Shown here: positions 25,344-33,801 of the stretch, piece by piece | Layout: every line of letters begins with the position of its first letter | Position numbering within the stretch: position 1 is the stretch's first letter | Assembly (NCBI GenBank): GCA_039636785.1 | Contig: CP144169.1 | Location: 558,001-622,000 of the forward strand | DNA length: 64,000 nucleotides | From: Micrococcaceae bacterium Sec5.7 | GTDB lineage: Bacteria > Actinomycetota > Actinomycetes > Actinomycetales > Micrococcaceae | Direction: 5' to 3' | The notes under the pieces: generated by a model | The model's database searches: none | Seen by the model: the letters and a program-made list of their open reading frames with translations, nothing else | Told to the model about the DNA's origin: nothing | Translations under genes and position numbers: made by a program

Positions 25344-26270
25344 CTAAGGGACTGACGGGGCCACACCCGGGCAACCTTGGCCTTGAGGATTGACGTTGCA
25401 GTCGTCGGCATAATTTCTGGTGATGGACCGCCAGACGCTCATGGTCTGCGGCGGAGCGCTGAACTGACCCTGGGCGGGGATCGGGAGGGCGGGACCGCCG
25501 TTGACCGAGTAGGTCCCTTGAAAATAAGTCGTCAGTGTGACCCGGAAGTCTCCAGTGGCTGGGTAAATATGGCTAGTACGCGTTTTCTCTCCCCAGCGAT
25601 CTTGAGGAAGGGAGCCGCCGCTGGTGGCAGTCGGGCCAAACGAAGCGCCATCGCCATAATCCCAACGGTACTGGACTGGTTTCGCGACAACTGCGACGCT
25701 CTGACCGAGCATGTCCACCGTGAACGATTGCTTCGAGGCTTCCGCGTAGAAGTTGGTCTCGGCACCCTTGAGCGTGTGCGGACTTGGTTGCACGACGGAG
25801 CTACCGGCCAGTATCGGAAGTTGCTCGAACTTCGACTGAATCTGGGCAGCGATCTTGTCCAGAACGTCCTCCGGTTTTTCCGAATACAGGCACCTATCCG
25901 GCTCGATTGCTTGCCAGACGTTCGGATCCCCAAAAGTAAACTGGTCAAACCACCGCACCGGACGACCGTCCTCGCCTTGATTGCAGTTCGCACGAGCAAT
26001 GCACGCGGGGTCAACGTCGTTCTGGCCATTTACGATGCACAGCATCTCGTACTTGAATCTCTTTTGAACCGCATCAACTTCGAAAGGCATATCGATCCAA
26101 TTCCCAGTCGCCGGATCCTCCCGCCAGACCCCAACCCCGTCGGCGTCCCAGTCGACAATGGGGCCTGCAGCATTGGAAGATGGCGCGACAATAATCGAAG
26201 CTAGAAGTGTGGCCAGAATCCCCACTATTAACGCAATCGGGCGGCCCCCAAACTTCAATGAACTACCCAC
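25344..26270 (-). CDS. Secreted protein of unknown function with PKD-like region
   Basis: A 308-residue exported protein. The N-terminus has a signal peptide (basic start, hydrophobic ALIVGILATLLASIIVAP, cleavage near SNAAG). The mature part has a WDADGVGVWR segment, four to six Cys residues in the middle and near the C-terminus (such as CIVNGQ, CIARANCNQ, DDCNVNPQGQGC), and a stretch YRWDYGDG followed by TSHIYPATGDFRVTLTTYF that looks like a PKD fold. The start is a GTG that overlaps the stop of the preceding lipoprotein gene by 8 bases, so the two are coupled. The function is unknown; surface binding is a guess. Confidence 0.75.
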   Translation of the reverse strand: MGSSLKFGGRPIALIVGILATLLASIIVAPSSNAAGPIVDWDADGVGVWREDPATGNWIDMPFEVDAVQKRFKYEMLCIVNGQNDVDPACIARANCNQGEDGRPVRWFDQFTFGDPNVWQAIEPDRCLYSEKPEDVLDKIAAQIQSKFEQLPILAGSSVVQPSPHTLKGAETNFYAEASKQSFTVDMLGQSVAVVAKPVQYRWDYGDGASFGPTATSGGSLPQDRWGEKTRTSHIYPATGDFRVTLTTYFQGTYSVNGGPALPIPAQGQFSAPPQTMSVWRSITRNYADDCNVNPQGQGCPGVAPSVP

Positions 26271-26919
26271 CGATTCTGTCTACGTTTGACGCAGACCACA
26301 TTCCGTCAGCGTACTTGGCAATGAGAATGTCCGCCTGAAGACTGGTCTTCGGGGAAGACTGTTCTATACCCCCATCGGCTCGGTGGTAGGAAATCGCTTG
26401 GCGATGATATTGAATGATTGCCTGATAGTTGCCGTCAGCATCAGCCGTGAATTTAGAGTCGGCGGACACTATCGCTAGCCGGCCGCCCACTATCCACTGA
26501 CCTCCGGAATTCCACGCTTCGATGGTGGGGCGAACCCGCTTGCATGAAGCGCAATTCGATCCTGTAACGTCATCTACCTGCTTCAAGTCACCGGACTCGT
26601 AAGCGTAGTTCATGAGGGTGTACCAATACTTGGCGAACGCCTCTAGGCCTGCCTTTGTCTTCGCCTTTGCAGCCGCGGGCAGAACGGGAACAGGAACATT
26701 TTGAGCCTTGCCCTTGGCATCGGCTGGCTTGTAAACAGCCGTGGGGGTCGGAGTGGGCGTGGCGCTTGGTGTCGCGGAGACCGAAGGAGACGCCGAAGTT
26801 GACCCGCCGCCACCGGGGTTGCCACCGCCATTGCAGGCGGTAAGGGCCAGGACCGCCGCCGCGAGAACGGCAACCGCGGGCGTGCGCAGTCGCGAGGACG
26901 TGAATGTGCGAGATGTCAT
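26263..26919 (-). CDS. DUF6318-type lipoprotein
   Basis: A 218-residue lipoprotein: basic N-terminus, hydrophobic stretch VAVLAAAVLALTAC with a lipobox Cys near residue 29, then a Gly/Ser/Thr/Pro-rich linker. The folded part begins about residue 80 (GLEAFAKYWYTLMNYAYESG) with a CASCKRVRP pair of Cys, resembling the DUF6318 family common in Arthrobacter. These proteins look like NTF2-like folds at the cell surface. It is the first gene of a two-gene unit with the secreted protein that overlaps it. A DnaA-box-like TTATCCACA lies about 90 bases upstream. Confidence 0.8.
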   Translation of the reverse strand: MTSRTFTSSRLRTPAVAVLAAAVLALTACNGGGNPGGGGSTSASPSVSATPSATPTPTPTAVYKPADAKGKAQNVPVPVLPAAAKAKTKAGLEAFAKYWYTLMNYAYESGDLKQVDDVTGSNCASCKRVRPTIEAWNSGGQWIVGGRLAIVSADSKFTADADGNYQAIIQYHRQAISYHRADGGIEQSSPKTSLQADILIAKYADGMWSASNVDRIGG

Positions 26920-27133
26920 GGGCAGCTAATCCCCCGATAGATTTCAAGACGTCTGAGTCCGAACAATGGTTCAAGGGTAGCTGAGGCCGAGATCGCACGG
27001 TCAAAGTTATCCACAGGCCATGGGCCCCTAACGTTTGTACCACTGGCAGCGTCCCGGAAAAAGTCAAACGACGCGTCCTGGGTTCGACGGGCTCAAACTC
27101 AACCACCGGTACTGGCCCAACCGCCAACGCAGA

Positions 27134-27161
27134 CGGGCCCTGGCAACCATGCCAGGGCCCG
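27134..27161 (-). terminator. Rho-independent-type hairpin after the NCS1 permease
   Basis: A perfect 12-bp inverted repeat (CGGGCCCTGGCA with its complement) and a 4-base loop lie 22 bases beyond the stop of the permease gene. The stem is very stable. No T-run follows on the minus strand. Confidence 0.8.
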
Positions 27162-27182
27162 CCGCACGAGTTGGAACAGACG

Positions 27183-28910
27183 CTACTTCTGCGCCGGCAG
27201 TACCAACTCCCCTGTCTTGTCCGTCGACAGTGCCAGCGAAGAAACATACTGGGGCTCGCCGTCGGGCCCGTCTTGGGCCGAGCGAAGCATGTCCGGACGT
27301 TCGAACTCAAACCCCGTGACATGGCACAGGAGCTTGGCGTCGCTGGGGTTGCCGTCGGCGTCGAACATCGGCAGGTCAATGCCGTCGTCAATCCGCCGCA
27401 GGTAATACTTGCCCTTCGTCAGGATGGCCAGCAATGGCGGCAACACCAAAGCCAAACCCACGGCGAAGATCGGCGAGTATGCCTGGATGCCTGCGCCGAA
27501 CGCACCGAAGAACACCGCAATAGAAATCCCAGCGGACACCAACATTGACACGAAGCCCACCGGATTGACCCCGTATAGCATGCCGCGGCGGAACTCCGGA
27601 ACCTTGGGCGAGATATTCAGCAGGTATTTATTGATGGCGATGTCCGAGGCTACCGTGACAATCCAGGCCATGGCACAGTTCGCGTAAAAGCCCAGGATGG
27701 TGTTCAGGAACTCGAACATGTTCGATTCCATCAGCACCAGCGCGATCAGGAGGTTGACCACCACAAACACCATTCGGCCCGGGTACGTTTTGGTGACGCG
27801 GGTGAAGCTGTTCGTCCAGGCCAGCGACCCCGAATAGGCATTGGTCACGTTGATCTTGATCTGGGAAATAACCACCAGCACCACGGCCAGCGTCATGGCA
27901 AGCCACGCCGGCATCATCTCCTGGTACACACCAAGAAACTGGTGCACCGGTTCATTCGCGTGGACCGATGCCGCCGGATCGAGCTTGGCAATCAAGTAGA
28001 TGGCAATAAACATGCCCACAATCTGCTTGATCGCACCGAAGATGACCCAACCAGGTCCGGCCAGGATCACGGCCCTCCACCAGGCACCCTTGTTTTCAGC
28101 AGTCTTCGGAGGCATAAACCGCAGGTAATCGATCTGCTCAGCGATCTGGGCCATCAGAGACAAACACACGCCGGCGGCCAGCATCACGGACGCAAGGTTC
28201 GTGCCCTCGGCGCCCGATTTCCCCGTGAAAGCCAAGAAATCATCAATGCTGCCCGGGTGCGAAACCAGCAGATATCCCACCGGAACCACCATGAGCAGCA
28301 ACCAGAGCGGGGTGGTCCAGACCTGAAGTTTGGCCAGCGTGTTCATCCCGTAGATCACGAACGGAATGATCACCAGGGTGGACGCCGCGTACCCGAGCCA
28401 TTGCGGAATGCCCAGCCCCAGCTCCAGGCCCTGCGCCATGATGGAGCCCTCCAGCGCAAAGAAAATGAACGTGAAAGTCGCGAATATGACGTTGGTGACC
28501 ACGGATCCGTAGTACCCGAAACCGGAACCACGGGTGATCAGATCCAAATCAATGTTGTAGCGCGCGGCGTAGTAGGCCAGCGGAAAACCGGTGGCGAAGA
28601 TGATCACAGCCGCCACAATGATGCCGAAAATCGCATTGACGGTTCCGTATGCAATCCCGATGTTCGCGCCGATCGAGAAGTCGGCAAGGTACGCAATCCC
28701 GCCGAGCGCACTGGTCGCCACCACACCTGCACTCCATTTGCGGTACGAGCGCGGGGCGAACCTGAGGGTGTAATCCTCCAGACTTTCCTTGGTGGCGTTT
28801 ATCGCATCGGCGTTGCCCGCCGTGGTGGTTCCCTGGGGACCAGGTACGACGGCGGTACTGCCTCCCGCCGTCGGCTCCAGTAGTTGGGTGATCTTCGAAT
28901 CAATACTCAT
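27183..28910 (-). CDS. NCS1-family purine/cytosine-type permease
   Basis: A 575-residue membrane transporter of the nucleobase:cation symporter-1 family with about 12 helices, importing nucleobases, allantoin, hydantoins or related vitamins. The N-terminal tail of about 50 residues is followed by LRFAPRSYRKWSAGVVATSA; the conserved GFGYYGSVVTN region is visible and GMNTLAKLQVWTTPLWLLL lies in the middle. The C-terminal tail of about 75 residues is charged. It is a monocistronic unit with a strong terminator. No purine-catabolism genes are nearby to fix the substrate. Confidence 0.9.
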   Translation of the reverse strand: MSIDSKITQLLEPTAGGSTAVVPGPQGTTTAGNADAINATKESLEDYTLRFAPRSYRKWSAGVVATSALGGIAYLADFSIGANIGIAYGTVNAIFGIIVAAVIIFATGFPLAYYAARYNIDLDLITRGSGFGYYGSVVTNVIFATFTFIFFALEGSIMAQGLELGLGIPQWLGYAASTLVIIPFVIYGMNTLAKLQVWTTPLWLLLMVVPVGYLLVSHPGSIDDFLAFTGKSGAEGTNLASVMLAAGVCLSLMAQIAEQIDYLRFMPPKTAENKGAWWRAVILAGPGWVIFGAIKQIVGMFIAIYLIAKLDPAASVHANEPVHQFLGVYQEMMPAWLAMTLAVVLVVISQIKINVTNAYSGSLAWTNSFTRVTKTYPGRMVFVVVNLLIALVLMESNMFEFLNTILGFYANCAMAWIVTVASDIAINKYLLNISPKVPEFRRGMLYGVNPVGFVSMLVSAGISIAVFFGAFGAGIQAYSPIFAVGLALVLPPLLAILTKGKYYLRRIDDGIDLPMFDADGNPSDAKLLCHVTGFEFERPDMLRSAQDGPDGEPQYVSSLALSTDKTGELVLPAQK

Positions 28911-28999
28911 CCGGGACCGCTTTCGTTGTCAGAACGTCCCCAGCGACGCTATCGACGGCGCGTGACAGCCCTGTCACCGGACTGTTTCCGACGGGTTAC

Positions 29000-29247
29000 A
29001 TGTTGACGGTGGCCAAGACAAAACTCGCGTCCGCGGCGAAGACGTCGAGTTCGGCGTCGGACTCTCACCGCCGCTGCGGCGGGCTGTTGCGGCTGGAACC
29101 GCCGCGCTTCTGCGCCCATTGCCGCCGCGCTACGGCGCCCGGTGCCGGCGCAGGATGAAGGTCCAGGTCACGCCGCCGGGTTGGACGGCAGAGTGCTCGC
29201 ACCATGGCATCACCATGGCCGGATCACCCTGCCGCCAGCCCGGCTAA
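29000..29247 (+). pseudogene. BsaP-like (biotin synthase auxiliary protein) zinc-ribbon gene, frameshifted
   Basis: A short gene resembling the actinobacterial biotin synthase auxiliary protein BsaP. The first frame gives RRCGGLLRLEPPRFCAHCRR and then reads into unrelated Gly/Ala codons and a stop at 29156. In the next frame the family end appears: CRRRMKVQVTPPGWTAECSH, followed by HG. The break coincides with an imperfect tandem duplication: 29099-29122 and 29122-29145 are alike with a 23-base period, which shifts the frame. The second copy has lost one Cys (YGARC for FCAHC). No biotin synthase gene is in the window. Similarity is judged from motifs I know, so the family call is moderately sure and the inactivation likely. 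Confidence 0.6.
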
Positions 29248-29262
29248 CCCAGTTGCCGGAAC

Positions 29263-29892
29263 CTACTTATTGTCGGCGCCGAGGCCCGAACCGCTGCAGG
29301 ACGCCATGGCACCCGTGCCCGAGCCGGTGTTCTTGGCGATGGATTTTCCGTCGAACAGGATCTCGCAGCTGACGGCCGCCGCCGCGTTCGAGAAGTCTCC
29401 GGTGACCACCAGCGAGAGGAAGTCAGAGTTCTTGACCGTCTGCTCCTTTTTCCAGGCTGCAGAGATGTCTTCCTTGGAAGTACCGCCGTCCGTCCAGTAG
29501 TTCACCGATGCCTTGCCCTTGGTGGTCACCACGTACTCAACCTTGTGCTCCGAGTTGAGCGCCTGGTCCGCCGAACTGACCGCTGCCGAAACCACAGCCA
29601 TCCAGATCGCCGCGATGACAATGCTCAGGATGCCCAGGACCAGCCCCGCCACAGCGGCGCCCTTCCTGGCGAACTTGCGGGTGGCACCGATGATGCCGAA
29701 CAGCACGGCGAGCGGACCCAGGACAAACGCCACAACGCCCATCACGGGGATGAAGGAAAACACAACGGCCACGATGCCAAGGACCAGCGCCGTGATGCCA
29801 AAGCCATTGCCGCGGACAGGCTGAACGGATTCCGGCCGGACCGGCTCCGGGTAGGTGTTGGGAACGGGACCCTGCGAATTGAATGTAGACAT
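29263..29892 (-). CDS. DUF4190/MmpS-like membrane protein
   Basis: A membrane protein of about 209 residues. After a Pro-rich cytoplasmic N-terminus come two hydrophobic helices (ALVLGIVAVVFSFIPVMGVV and the segment after ARKGAAVAGLVLGILSIVIA) typical of DUF4190. The extracytoplasmic domain (EYVVTTKGKASVNYWTDGG to a final CSGSG) resembles the MmpS-type beta-sandwich with a Cys pair (VSCEIL, MASCSG). The ATG at 29892 (MSTFNSQGP) is chosen over an upstream start at 29967. The function is unknown; such proteins are often envelope-associated. Confidence 0.82.
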   Translation of the reverse strand: MSTFNSQGPVPNTYPEPVRPESVQPVRGNGFGITALVLGIVAVVFSFIPVMGVVAFVLGPLAVLFGIIGATRKFARKGAAVAGLVLGILSIVIAAIWMAVVSAAVSSADQALNSEHKVEYVVTTKGKASVNYWTDGGTSKEDISAAWKKEQTVKNSDFLSLVVTGDFSNAAAAVSCEILFDGKSIAKNTGSGTGAMASCSGSGLGADNK

Positions 29893-30154
29893 GATTACCC
29901 CATATGTAAGGCCGGGCGCGTGCCCGGCTGATGCGAGTGTCCGGCTCCTGATGCCCCCAATAGACACGCAGGCTCATTTGCATCTGCGGCGTGTACGCCC
30001 GGAGAGACGAGCCACAGACTGTCGATGAAACCGATCAGGATCAGGCTAGGGACGGGCTACGACATTTTAGGAGCGGGGACGCAAAACGGAAGTTGCTTGA
30101 GAGTCTTTCGCCCTGGCTATGGTGTTTTTCTACATGACGTAGAACAATGGGGCC

Positions 30155-30589
30155 ATGATGTTCACCCATAGAGACGGAAGCCCCATCCTGAACCTCGACG
30201 ACGACCAGTCCTGGACGCTTCTCGAGAACACCAAGCACGGGCGCCTGGTAGTCACCGTGGCCGGCGAACCCGATATCTTCCCGGTCAATTACGTGACCAG
30301 CGGCCGCAAGGTTTACCTTCGGACGGCGCCGGGCAACAAGCTGGCGGAGCTTACCATCAACTCCAAGGTGCTCTTCGAAACTGACGGCATACTCTCCGAT
30401 GAAGCATGGTCTGTGGTCCTTCGCGGTGTGGCCCGCGTCCTGACCACGTCTGCCGAGATCGCCGACGCCGAGGCGCTCGGACTCAAGTCCTGGGTGCCCA
30501 CGCTCAAGGACTTTTACGTGGAAATCGTGCCGACGTCCATCAGCGGACGGCACTTCGAGTTCGGCGATCAGCCGGAGCGGGATTTCTGA
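30155..30589 (+). CDS. Pyridoxamine 5'-phosphate oxidase family (FMN-binding split-barrel) protein
   Basis: A 144-residue flavin-binding protein of the PPOX-like superfamily. The pattern WTLLENTKHGRLVVTVAGEP followed by DIFPVNYVTSGRKVYLRTAP and a GNKLAEL segment is typical of the Pyridox_ox_2 group common in actinobacteria. Members bind FMN, F420 or haem and reduce or bind small molecules. A second ATG directly follows the first, so the start is uncertain by one residue. Divergent from the MmpS-like gene. Confidence 0.9.
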   Translation: MMFTHRDGSPILNLDDDQSWTLLENTKHGRLVVTVAGEPDIFPVNYVTSGRKVYLRTAPGNKLAELTINSKVLFETDGILSDEAWSVVLRGVARVLTTSAEIADAEALGLKSWVPTLKDFYVEIVPTSISGRHFEFGDQPERDF

Positions 30590-30626
30590 CCCGAGCAGCA
30601 CAACTGCGGCCGCCTAGACTTGAATC

Positions 30627-31046
30627 ATGGCGGACAGCCTCACACCTGAGCAACGCAGCTGGAACATGTCCCGGATCAGGGGAAAAAACACCAAGCCCGA
30701 GCTACTGGTGCGCCGCCTCCTGCACGCCAAGGGCTACCGATACAGGCTGCATGGCCAGGCCCGCGGCGGCAGACTTCCCGGCAGCCCCGACCTCGTGTTC
30801 GCCGGCCGGCACAAGGTTATTTTTGTCAACGGCTGCTTCTGGCACTTCCACGACTGCAAGGCAGGCCAGCACGCGCCCAAGGCCAACGCCGAGTTCTGGG
30901 GGGCCAAGCGGTCCCGGACCAGAAACCGCGACGCCGATCAGCGCCTTCTGCTCGAAAGTTCAGGCTGGGCAGTGCTCACCGTATGGGAATGCGAGCTCAA
31001 GAACCGCTCAGCCCTGGAAGTCCAGCTGGAGCGGTTCCTCGCTTAG
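30627..31046 (+). CDS. vsr: Very short patch repair endonuclease Vsr
   Basis: A 139-residue DNA mismatch endonuclease that nicks at T:G mismatches formed by deamination of 5-methylcytosine. The family motifs are clear: NMSRIRGKNTKPELLVRRLL at the N-terminus, LPGSPDLVFAGRHKVIFVNG with the active-site Asp, and the zinc-site-like GCFWHFHDC. The C-terminal GWAVLTVWECEL is also conserved. It normally lies beside a DNA cytosine methyltransferase; none is seen in the window, so it is an orphan here. It follows the PPOX gene by 37 bases. Confidence 0.93.
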   Translation: MADSLTPEQRSWNMSRIRGKNTKPELLVRRLLHAKGYRYRLHGQARGGRLPGSPDLVFAGRHKVIFVNGCFWHFHDCKAGQHAPKANAEFWGAKRSRTRNRDADQRLLLESSGWAVLTVWECELKNRSALEVQLERFLA

Positions 31047-31202
31047 CCTTGCTCTCTGCCTCCGCAGCGATCCGCAGCGAATTATCGGCCGAATTGACGA
31101 AATCTTGAGCCTATCCGGGGGCTGATGTTGAGGTCTCGATCAGAGAATGGATCCAGCCGGTCCCGCTCAGGGGGCTGGCGATCCGATTTTCAGGAGGCTC
31201 CC

Positions 31203-32354
31203 GTGCTGGCAATCTCTTCAGCCATCACTCGCATGGAGGCCGCTTCTCCGGAGGAACCCAAGAACAATGACGCAGCGTCCCTGCTGACAGTGGTTGTCCT
31301 GGTTCCTGCCTACAACGAAGAAAGCTCCATCGGCGCCACCCTGGAGGGCCTGATGCTCCAGACCCGGCCGGCAAGGCAGATCGTGGTTATTCCGAACGGC
31401 TGCACCGACGAGACTGCACAGCAGGCCGGCAAATACCCGGTCACGGTGATGGAGCTCCCACGCCTGGAACACCGGAAGTCGGAAGCGCTGAACAGGGCTT
31501 GGGCAAAATACGCGTTCGACGCCGATGTGGTCATCTGCCTCGACGCTGACACTGTTCTGCCGCCCAACGCCATTGAGGCCTGGGCCAAGGAATTCAGTGC
31601 GGAAGGCAGCGAACGGCTGGGCGGCTCGTCGTCGAAATTCACCATGCAGGATCCGGGCCTCCTGAGCCGGCTGCAGAAGGCCGAATTCGCAACCTGGACC
31701 GATGTGGCCCTGCGCCGCGGCAGCACCAGCGTGCTCGCCGGAACAGGCTGTGCCATAAACAATGGTGTTCTCCGCAAGATCGCTGCCCGGGTTGACCGCG
31801 AGGGCCCCTGGGTCTACACCTCGCAGGTAGAGGATTTCGAGCTGACCTACCGCATCCGTGAACTCGGCTACGTCTGTCAGGTATCCCCCGACGTCCGCGC
31901 GTACACCGATTCCATGAAGACCATCAAGGCGCTGTGGGGTCAGCGGATGAAATGGCAGGTGGGCACCGTGGAGGATCTCCTCCGGCTGGGCATCAACCGT
32001 CTGACGCTGCGCGACTGGGGCCAGCAGGCCATGGGCCTGCTGAGCACTTTCCTGAAGCTCATGTGGGTCGCCGTCATCATTGCGTCCCTGGCGCTGGGAA
32101 TGTTCCGCATTGTCCTGTTCTGGTGGCTGGTTCCCATCCTGTTCGTGGCGCTGGACATCAAGCGCGCATTGCGGATCCCACATCACGATTGGAAAGACAT
32201 CGCGCTTGCGGCATCTTTCTTTCCGCAGGAAGTTTTTATGTGGCTGCGGTCCGGGTGGTTCATCGCCTCCTGGTGGGCCGTGCCCGCAAGCAAGATCACC
32301 CGGCGTCGCGTAGACCGCTGGGAAGCACAATACACCGCAGAGGAAATCAGCTAA
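31203..32354 (+). CDS. Family 2 glycosyltransferase (processive, membrane-bound)
   Basis: A 383-residue membrane glycosyltransferase of the GT-A fold, likely polymerising an exopolysaccharide. It has VVVLVPAYNEESSIGATLEG, the nucleotide-binding Asp in VVICLDADTVLPPNA, the EDFELTYRIRELGY motif (catalytic Asp/Glu) and QRMKWQVGT in place of QxxRW, then three or so hydrophobic helices near the C-terminus. The GTG at 31203 has CAGGAGG six bases before it; the frame is open to 31125. It is followed after two bases by the LAxTG mini-protein and then, convergent, by a secreted GH26 enzyme, a set that looks like polymer synthesis and trimming. Confidence 0.9.
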   Translation: MLAISSAITRMEAASPEEPKNNDAASLLTVVVLVPAYNEESSIGATLEGLMLQTRPARQIVVIPNGCTDETAQQAGKYPVTVMELPRLEHRKSEALNRAWAKYAFDADVVICLDADTVLPPNAIEAWAKEFSAEGSERLGGSSSKFTMQDPGLLSRLQKAEFATWTDVALRRGSTSVLAGTGCAINNGVLRKIAARVDREGPWVYTSQVEDFELTYRIRELGYVCQVSPDVRAYTDSMKTIKALWGQRMKWQVGTVEDLLRLGINRLTLRDWGQQAMGLLSTFLKLMWVAVIIASLALGMFRIVLFWWLVPILFVALDIKRALRIPHHDWKDIALAASFFPQEVFMWLRSGWFIASWWAVPASKITRRRVDRWEAQYTAEEIS

Positions 32355-32356
32355 TC

Positions 32357-32512
32357 ATGTACGGAATGAATGCAACCACCCCCGTCGCCGGCGCAGCACT
32401 GGCGTACACCGGCCTGAACGTCGGAGCAGGCCTGCTCACAGCATTCGGTGTGCTGCTGATCGGCGTTGCGCTGCTGGCACTGGCCCGCCGCGGCGGCAAA
32501 GTGCGCCCATAG
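32357..32512 (+). CDS. Mini-protein with LAxTG sorting-signal-like end (51 aa)
   Basis: A 51-residue protein that starts two bases after the stop of the glycosyltransferase gene. It consists almost only of a sorting-signal layout: LAYTG near residue 16, then a hydrophobic helix (LLTAFGVLLIGVALLALA) and a basic tail RRGGKVRP. LAxTG is the motif preferred by class E sortases of actinobacteria. There is no signal peptide and hardly any residue before the motif. It could be a small membrane partner of the glycosyltransferase or a sortase substrate; the sequence does not decide. Confidence 0.6.
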   Translation: MYGMNATTPVAGAALAYTGLNVGAGLLTAFGVLLIGVALLALARRGGKVRP

Positions 32513-32538
32513 GCAGCGTCGACGGCGGACTGCAGTCC

Positions 32539-33801
32539 CTAGCTCCGCCGGGCCTGCAGCGCAGCTTTGAACGCAGATGCGGACGTGGCGCTGCTATTGA
32601 TCCGCCAGTCAGCTTCCTTCTGGATATGGAACCAGACAAACCCGGTGACATCCGGCTGGGCTGCAAGGTAGGAAACCAGGCTCGTGTTCCACGCCGCCTT
32701 GGACCCGCCTGCCTCGCTGGACGCGGTCTCGGCAATGATGATGGGCTTACCGGGCGCGAGGGTCCGGAGCTGGGCAATACCGGGGGCAAACAGGTCCTCC
32801 GGCGAAATCCAACTGCTCCAGGAGGCGGACGTCCCCCAGTTGTAGCCATCAAGGGCAACCACATCCACATACCCGGCTCCGGGGTACAGCCCGGCGAGGT
32901 CAGTGGACCCCCAGTACGGAACGTTGGGAGCCCAGACCCACTGAACATTGCCGGCACCGGTGGAGGCCACCACATCGTGGACATGGCGCCAGGCCTGGGC
33001 ATAGTCGCCGGGCTGGTTTCGGTTGACTCCTTCAGCCCACGGGTACCAGTCACCGTTCATCTCGTGGCCGAAACGCAGCATCACAGGCTGTCCCCAGGAA
33101 GCAAGCGCCTGGCCCCACTGAAGGATGCGGGCATCGAAGTCTCCGGCCGTAATCCGGTCCAGCGAGTACGCAGGCTGGACCAGTCCGCCACCCCAGGCCC
33201 ACGGTTCCCACGTGACCAGGGAAACGGCTCCGCGGGCGCGGACGGCGTTCATTTCAGCCACAGGAGGCGCCTGGAGGAAGTCTTTGTAGAACATGACCAC
33301 GGACGGGCTCTCTCCTGCCAACTGAGAGACTTCGTCCAGTTCCGCACTGGCCAGCGGACCGCCCTCGGTGGCCGCACCGAAACGCAACGGGTCTGTGCTG
33401 ACCGGGGGAAGCTGCTGGGCGGGCGCGGCAACGGTGAACACTGCCGACGCCTTCACCGAGGAGGTTTTGGCTGTGATGGTCAGGTTTCCGCTGGCTGTTG
33501 ACGGAATGACGATGGCCTTGCTGAAAGCGCCGGACGCGGCAGTCTGGAACGAGAAAGTGGTGGAACCAACGGCGATGCTTCCGGCAGTGGAGGCTCTGAA
33601 GCCGGTCCCGCTGACTGTGACACCGGAACCGGCATGTCCCGACGTCGGGCTGAGCGAGATCTGGGTAGACGCTGCCTGGACAGGCTGGACCGCGGCCAAA
33701 GTCAGGCCAATCCCCAGGGCAATGGCTACAAGAAGTTTTTTCACAGTCCGGTGCAAAGCGATCGACCCCACAATCGGCACGTGGCTGAAGCCACAAATCA
33801 C
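32539..33801 (-). CDS. Secreted family 26 glycoside hydrolase (beta-mannanase-like)
   Basis: An exported hydrolase of about 420 residues. A signal peptide (KKLLVAIALGIGLTLAAVQP, then VQAAS) is followed by an IPT/TIG-like domain (ISLSPTSGHAGSGVTVSGTG) and the GH26 TIM barrel. Catalytic residues are seen in LRFGHEMNGDWYPW (acid/base Glu) and PIIIAETASSE (nucleophile Glu); GFVWFHIQKEADWRIN lies near the end. The start is uncertain: the longest frame begins with GTG at 33801, while a TTG at 33756 gives a tidier signal peptide. It is convergent with the glycosyltransferase and may trim its polymer, or digest plant mannan. Confidence 0.88.
   Translation of the reverse strand: MICGFSHVPIVGSIALHRTVKKLLVAIALGIGLTLAAVQPVQAASTQISLSPTSGHAGSGVTVSGTGFRASTAGSIAVGSTTFSFQTAASGAFSKAIVIPSTASGNLTITAKTSSVKASAVFTVAAPAQQLPPVSTDPLRFGAATEGGPLASAELDEVSQLAGESPSVVMFYKDFLQAPPVAEMNAVRARGAVSLVTWEPWAWGGGLVQPAYSLDRITAGDFDARILQWGQALASWGQPVMLRFGHEMNGDWYPWAEGVNRNQPGDYAQAWRHVHDVVASTGAGNVQWVWAPNVPYWGSTDLAGLYPGAGYVDVVALDGYNWGTSASWSSWISPEDLFAPGIAQLRTLAPGKPIIIAETASSEAGGSKAAWNTSLVSYLAAQPDVTGFVWFHIQKEADWRINSSATSASAFKAALQARRS

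Noticed and set aside
29263..29967. Longer start of the MmpS-like protein at 29967
   Set aside because: The extra 25 residues have no ribosome site and are not typical; the ATG at 29892 fits the family start.
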